Origin: Rhodamnia argentea
Lineage: Eukaryota; Streptophyta; Magnoliopsida; Myrtales; Myrtaceae
Reading direction: 5' to 3'
DNA: 64,000 nt
NCBI RefSeq assembly: GCF_020921035.1
Contig: NC_063151.1
Span: 20,900,934 to 20,964,933 of the forward strand
The position numbers and the translations under genes are program-made. The notes under the pieces are model-generated. The model was not told where the DNA came from and made no database searches. It saw nothing but the letters and a program-made list of their open reading frames with translations. Positions 59,102 to 64,000 of this stretch are shown piece by piece. Within the stretch, counting starts at the first letter, position 1. Every line of letters begins with the position of its first letter.

Positions 59102-60350
59102 TCAATTCGAGAACATTAAAGTCATAAATATTCATGAGTGATGAAACTGCATAATGTACGATCATGCTTATGTCACAAAATTTGAGGCAAATTTGTAGAA
59201 ATCATATTTTACCAATGTAAAACATGTCATAAGATATGAATCAAACAACACCAAAAATTGTTGTGGGCTAAGTTTTTAATTTGAATAGATTCATAATTAT
59301 TTTATGAATAAAACTATCAGATTAAATTCCCTTATTGATCCTTATGGATAAATTAAGAAAAATAATATGATATTTCATCCTAATTAATCATATTAATATA
59401 ATGAAATTTCATGTGGGATAAAATTCATTATATTAATGTGATCATTACAAGTAATGTTATTTTTGATATGCGATCCAAAGGTTCTTAATATATATCTATA
59501 TATATATTAATATTATTAGAGACGATATGGCTACTTTCTAATTGTTAAAACATATATGGATCACTAGACATTTAATTTCATGCACAAAACATTCATAAAC
59601 TGCACGCAATGGCAAAATAGGAAATGCATGCGGCCAAGGGCAGAATTGTAAATAAATTTACTCAAGGGGTAAAAGAGTAAATCAACTGAAGAGGGTTCGC
59701 GGATGAAACAGTAAATTTGCTCCAGGCAGGGGCGAAACAGATCATCCAGGCGCGTGCATGTGGTCTTCACACGCGCGCATGGCTTGCATGCGCTAGATGT
59801 CCGTGCGGGCACGTGGATGACAGGCGCCTGTGAGCGACACTTCAAGAGCCGGGGTCACATGCGCCTGAACCTCCCGCGCGCGTGATTCCATGCGCCTTCT
59901 CCATCTTCTCAGTGCAATTTCTTCCTCGTGCGACGTTTCAATCCCTTCGCACCGATTCCGCCGCCCCTTCCACTGTCTTGGTCTCCTCCGACATCCCTCC
60001 TTAGATCAAATTAAGCGGTGGGTTTTGGAGATCACGCAGGCGCGACCACATAGGTCAAAGAATCGATGAAAACGGCCCAGAAATTGGTCGAAATTGAGCA
60101 AACTTCCGCCGGACGCAAACCTTAACTCTGGAAACTTCAGCCGCTCAATTAGCCTCCAGTGATCACCCAAAGGCCGAATTAATTTACGGCTATACTTGCC
60201 CATGGCGGTGCCATCGTACTAGTCCGAAGCCGGATTGCGAGTCCCCGTAATTTGGCCGGAATCGGCAAAACTCTTGACAGCTAGGAAAGCCTCGATTTGT
60301 AATTCACCCAAACCCCACGAAAATCATCAAGGCAGAGATATTAACCATCT

Positions 60351-60362
60351 CTGATACCAAAT
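60351..60362 (-). other. Primer site of the old copia relic
   Basis: Minus strand ...CTAACATTTGGTATCAGAGA: TGGTATCAGAGA lies just after an LTR-like TAACA end at 60362 and matches the initiator-tRNA primer site at 11 of 12 bases. Position approximate by a few bases. Confidence 0.6.
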
Positions 60363-60738
60363 GTTAGAAAGAACAGAATATCCCCATTACACATGGATGA
60401 ACAAGAACTCATGTCTTATCAGAATTTAATGCGGAAATGTAAGGATTATGTATTAATCTCCGGCCACTGATGAAGTCGATTGACAAACTGGAATTCGAGG
60501 AGCCTCGAAGCATTAAACGTCGGCAAATGGAGGTCTCTAGCCAATTGCCCTCTCAAACGTCGATGATGTGTTTCTTTATTGAAAGGGTTCGGCTTAGAAG
60601 TTCCATACATTCAACCTTATTCATACCCCTTCATATAACGTTTTTCATCAAGACGTTATGGTACCTTTTGGGCTTAATGGATAGTTATTACGTAATTTAC
60701 TGTGGACAATATAACATCAATGAAATAACCTAATGTTG
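60362..60738 (-). repeat. Probable 5' LTR of the old copia relic
   Basis: Begins TGTTAGAAAGAACAG on the plus strand next to the primer site and ends near AATAACCTAATG, a decayed inverted match to TGTTAG. No second LTR found for comparison. Confidence 0.45.
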
Positions 60739-60957
60739 GATCACATATGGTTATTATTATCCGAACAATAATGGTAGCGCCTCTGTGGAACAGAAGGGCA
60801 ACAACGGGGTAAATTTGGACAATTAACGGCGATTACAAAAGACCACTTGCAAAATGGATTCAGTCCTTTTTCCGACCAAAAAAAACAAAAGATTCAGTCC
60901 ACGATTAGACTATAGATAAATATGCTTGACTTCGCTTTGTCGTTGACGTCAAAGCCT
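60739..60957. other. Intergenic, nothing recognised
   Basis: Short stretch between the LTR-like sequence and the paralogous segment; no coding signal. Confidence 0.3.
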
Positions 60958-61268
60958 GCGAGACGAGACAAGCGCAAGAGAATGATGTTGCAATGGTAGT
61001 AGTGAATGGGCCTCGACCCACACGAGTTCGTCTGCCTCCACCACAAAGCAAATTCAATGCCATAGCCTCCTGCGTCGTCGACTGAGATGAAACTGATCGG
61101 ATCACGACACGGCGGAGAAAGATCTCAGACACGGTGTGCGGCCAGAACAAAGCACACAGCTTCCGCACTCGATATGGTCGGTACAGCGAAAAGCAGTGAG
61201 CAGTGACGACACCGGTGGCGACAAAAGTCAACAATGATCGATGAGCGACCACGAGGATTGCCGCTTGG
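60958..61268. repeat. Uninterrupted paralogue of the copia target site
   Basis: Matches 38640-38696 plus 43680-43933 as one piece. Across the insertion point it reads GTAGTGAATGGGCCTC, where the other copy has the 5-kb element flanked by AATGG and AAAGG. A 115-codon minus frame (60905-61252) spans it but is not conserved in the other copy. Confidence 0.85.
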
Positions 61269-61727
61269 TGGACTGACTCAGTGGTTCGCCGGGATGTTGT
61301 GATACGATGGTGATCCCGATTGATGAAGGAAACAATAGTTTTTTTTTTTTTGTTTGACCGACAACAATGAAAATTTGTAACTCAAAGATGATGTGAATTT
61401 TGACCCGAAATCATTCCCTCTATTTTTCATAGTGGTCGAAAAAATGCCGCACGTTTATAAGTGGACCGACTTAAGTGCAATTAAAAAAAATGCTATTGAA
61501 TGAGAATGTTCCTAATATGCAAATACAAATTATATTGATGCTACTTTTATTTAGGGAGCGAGTTGACTCCCTTATTTTTTATGCAATAAATGACGAAATG
61601 GGTCGCCGAAATTTAATTGTTAACAAGTTGTAACCGAGTTCAGTGACACCTGAGCTGGCTCGAGATCCGGATTAAATACTCCGGACGATCTACCGTGACT
61701 CTTCTTGGACCTATTACAGGCTACAAG
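61269..61727. other. Intergenic, nothing recognised
   Basis: AT-rich; no coding or repeat structure recognised. Confidence 0.35.
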
Positions 61728-62352
61728 TCCTGAGAGCTTGCTCCGAAAAGACCATGAACTATCTTTGAAAAGAGAGGCCCCATCCTGCAATTATTGTCCA
61801 AGTTGTGATTTGGATTGTGGGGGTTACCTTGTCCAGCATTTAGTTGCTGCAATTCGAATTATTGGACCTGTTAGTTTGTGTTTTCCGTAAAGCAAATTAT
61901 GAACATTATTGCAAATTGTCAGTGCTCAATTTTACTAATTGGTTTGATGATTTCTTCAAATGACGCATATGGGGCCTTCTTTATTCTCTATCGAGGCGGT
62001 TTTTCTCCCTATGTGTCCTGCTCTAGTGTCGATTCCTCGTGTGTTTCGCACGTGTATCGATTCTTCACGTGATTCGCACGTGTATCGATTTTTCACGTGA
62101 TTCGCACATGCGTCTATTCTTCACGTGTGCAGCATGTGTTTCAGCGGGCGATTCATTGTAGTGCCAACAAGCTTGCTCCCAAAAGAAGATATTACTATCT
62201 TTGAAAAGAGAGGCCCCATCCTTCAATTATTGTTCAAGTTGTGATTCGGATTGTGGGGGATAACTTGTCCAGCGTTTAGCTGATGCAATTGGAATCATTG
62301 GACCTGTTTCTTTGTGTTTTCCATAAAGCAAATAATAAACACTATTGCGAAA
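61728..62352 (+). repeat. Direct duplication of a 180-bp unit around a CACGTG cluster
   Basis: 61728-61908 and 62170-62350 are direct repeats at high identity (GCTTGCTCC.AAAAGA, ATCTTTGAAAAGAGAGGCC, AAGTTGTGATT.GGATTGTG, TTTGTGTTTTCC.TAAAGCAAAT). The 260 bases between hold a tandem 28-bp repeat with five CACGTG palindromes. No gene recognised. Confidence 0.85.
62049..62127. promoter_or_regulatory. Cluster of five CACGTG (G-box) palindromes
   Basis: CACGTG at 62049, 62066, 62077, 62094 and 62122, in a repeated unit TCGATTCTTCACGTGATTCG. G-boxes bind plant bHLH and bZIP factors; any activity here is inference, as no gene start follows nearby. Confidence 0.6.
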
Positions 62353-62755
62353 AATTAGATCTGAATATACGTGAAAATATTTGTCTGTTGTGAAAGTTTC
62401 AAGTTTTCTGAGCAAAGAAAAGGTCAATCGCAAGATTTAAATTTAATGAAAAGATCAAAGTAGAGGCATATCGACACATTTTTTTATTTTTTTGGTCAGA
62501 CATATGTTCGAAGTTGACTAGGCCATACAGTTGATAAAAAGAGATGTGAATTATTGTACGTAACAGAGCAGTCAAGTCTGTCCTAAAGTCGGTATAAATT
62601 GACAAAAACGATTTTACTGCTTTCATGATTCGAACGATTTGCATTTTGGACTTATTCGTCAAAGTCGTAAGTATATTATTTTAGAAGTAAGATTTCTGTT
62701 AATTCCATTCTTCAAATTTTGGGAACTATTTTACTAGTATTGGTAGAGTTGTAGA
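62353..62755. other. Intergenic, nothing recognised
   Basis: No coding signal. Confidence 0.35.
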
Positions 62756-63305
62756 GGTCCCGTTTGGTTCAGCATTGTAAATGGGCTTTGAGACTCTAAA
62801 GACCTTTGGGCAAATGCCAATGGCGTGTTTTTCATTTTTTGTTCAACTTTGAGAAAATGCAATTGCATTTGGAAAATAGTAATCTCGAAATGAAAACAGA
62901 TGTTTTTATTCTTCTAACTTTGATCCCGCTCAAGTTTCATAATTCTGGAAATATCCTCGAAAATCCTAATTTCTCGACCAAAGCCTCGGCTACTAGCGAG
63001 CGGCTAGCTAGCCACCGACGAGAGGCCGACAAGCCAAATTGGCCTCCGGCCGGCCTCGCCCGAGGTGCCAGCAGCTAATTTGGCTCCACGCCACCGGCAA
63101 ATAATTGAAGTTTTTTTAAAAAAATGTGTATATTAACAAAAGTTCTTTACAAAGTACCCAACATCATTTAGGTTAAAATTGCTTCCAAAATGTATTTTTA
63201 AAATACACTCTGCCAAATACTGCTTGCATTTTGAAAAAATCCTTTAGCTCAAAGGCGTTTACCTTTTCTCGAAGATATTCCCCCTTAACCGAACCAAACA
63301 GGCCC
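62756..63305. mobile_element. Tourist-like foldback element, 550 bp, TSD AGA
   Basis: Ends GGTCCCGTTTGGTTCAG and (reverse complement) GGGCCTGTTTGGTTCGG, followed inwards by partly matching arms (TTTGGGCAAATGCC / GCAGTATTTGGCAG). Flanked by AGA at 62753-62755 and 63306-63308. A GC-rich core at 62990-63095 has GAGAGGCCGACAAGCC and GGCCGGCCTCGCC phrases like those in 36080-36290. Confidence 0.65.
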
Positions 63306-64000
63306 AGAGGCGGATAGTAAACATATATGGTAGACAAATTACATAAATGAAGGACAGAGGTTAGCGAGAGCCAAGAACGCAATAGGCTTTGATTTTCAAT
63401 AGTACTCATCTTTTTACAGTTTAAATTTACAATAAGTTAAAAGTTCCAAATTCCCTATTAATATTGTTGGAAACGCTTAGTAAAAGTCCAATACCTTTAT
63501 CCGGGGAGATTGCCAAGAGGGAGCCCAAGTCCAAGCCTGTTAACATATCCAATTGAACCCACATTCACTCAAAAATTTAAGCCAACGAGTTATGGGCCAA
63601 TTTAAATATATTAACTACTCCACACCACGTCAATTATCTAATGTGAGACTTCTTTAACACGGCTCACACGCGCATCCTAACAATCTCCTCCTCACGTGTG
63701 AGCTCCAATGTTGGGGTTGCTCACCCTTAATTCAGGTATCCTTTTGCACCGAGATATCTCAACTTGAATCTCCATCAACGTCTATCGAGCCCGCATTGCT
63801 ACACCACAATGTCCGCCGGCCCGAAAACAGTGTTGGTCGCCGGATTTCTTTCTTGAGATACTCATCAAACACCAATACATATTAGGAGTAGGCCACCAAT
63901 CAACCATCGGCTCTGATTTCATTTATTAGAAGTGCCCAGCAGAAGTTTGATAAATATGAAGGATGTAACATCGTGGACTTGCTTTAAAGTGGCATGAGTG
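63306..64000. other. Possible LTR-retroelement remnant at window end
   Basis: On the minus strand GAAATCAGAGCCGATGGTTG (near 63905-63924) resembles a decayed primer site, and 63640-63760 has phrases common in plant LTR leaders (deduced from resemblance only). If so its 5' LTR lies beyond the window end. Unproven. Confidence 0.3.

Larger units (their letters stand above)
55860..60362 (-). mobile_element. Old Ty1-copia relic, interrupted by a solo LTR
   Basis: Read on the minus strand: primer site and leader (60362 downward), gag (about 59101-58370), then pre-integrase and integrase core, which is cut by the solo LTR 56325-57756 and resumes at 56324-55860. Many stops and frameshifts. No reverse transcriptase or 3' LTR recognised, so the left half is lost or too diverged. 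Confidence 0.75.

Noticed and set aside
61001..61060. Start-like region of a 115-codon minus frame at 60905-61252
   Set aside because: The frame is not kept in the paralogous copy at 43680-43933.
1..64000. tRNA, rRNA and CRISPR features
   Set aside because: No cloverleaf-like GTTCRANNC context with matching stems, no rRNA motifs, and no regularly spaced identical repeats with unique spacers were seen.

Overview
The window is nuclear DNA from a flowering plant. Evidence is spliced genes with plant-type GT/AG (and one GC/AG) introns, AT-rich intergenic DNA full of Ty1-copia, LTR, TRIM, Mutator-like and Tourist-like elements, and four genes belonging to plant families. The best match to memory is a woody eudicot, perhaps Myrtaceae (Eucalyptus and relatives), but that species-level guess is weak.

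Four protein-coding genes can be supported with splice models whose phases all agree. (1) A TMEM135/Tim17-like membrane protein on the minus strand, 300-5231, eight exons, 503 aa, with one GC-AG intron. (2) A mitochondrial carrier of the BTL3-like adenine nucleotide group on the minus strand, 11127-16220, four exons, 427 aa. (3) A CURLY FLAG LEAF1-like WW/EAR/zinc-ribbon regulator on the minus strand, 24186-25437, two exons, 244 aa. (4) A MIK2-type leucine-rich-repeat receptor kinase on the plus strand, 51028-54398, two exons, 898 aa. A fifth, unrecognised two-exon candidate (30319-31087, minus, 163 aa) is tentative. They are independent single genes (lipid/peroxisome-mitochondrion membrane biology, nucleotide transport, epidermis/cuticle transcription control, surface signalling); nothing suggests a cluster.

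Most of the rest is mobile DNA. 5669-9290 holds a rearranged block: two 0.77 kb inverted arms, two 0.6 kb direct repeats that each carry a TATA box, then a decayed coding stretch. 10007-10385, 16715-17152, 28447-29470, 31372-31798 and 47263-50352 are foldback elements with long terminal inverted repeats; three have roughly 9-bp target duplications, as in Mutator-like elements. 12932-13081, 35785-36560, 36772-37015 and 62756-63305 are Tourist-like foldback elements with 3-bp duplications. 37067-38517 (plus) and 56325-57756 (minus) are two solo LTRs of one family, each with a perfect 5-bp target duplication. 38697-43674 is a nearly full-length but inactivated Ty1-copia element whose empty target site survives as a diverged paralogue at 60958-61268. 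55860-60362 is an older minus-strand Ty1-copia relic split by the second solo LTR. TRIM-like pieces lie at 18228-18970 and 54535-54657.

No tRNA, rRNA or CRISPR signal was seen. Long stretches (19000-24180, 25640-28437, 31800-35780, 43680-47263) contain only short open frames that I do not accept as genes.
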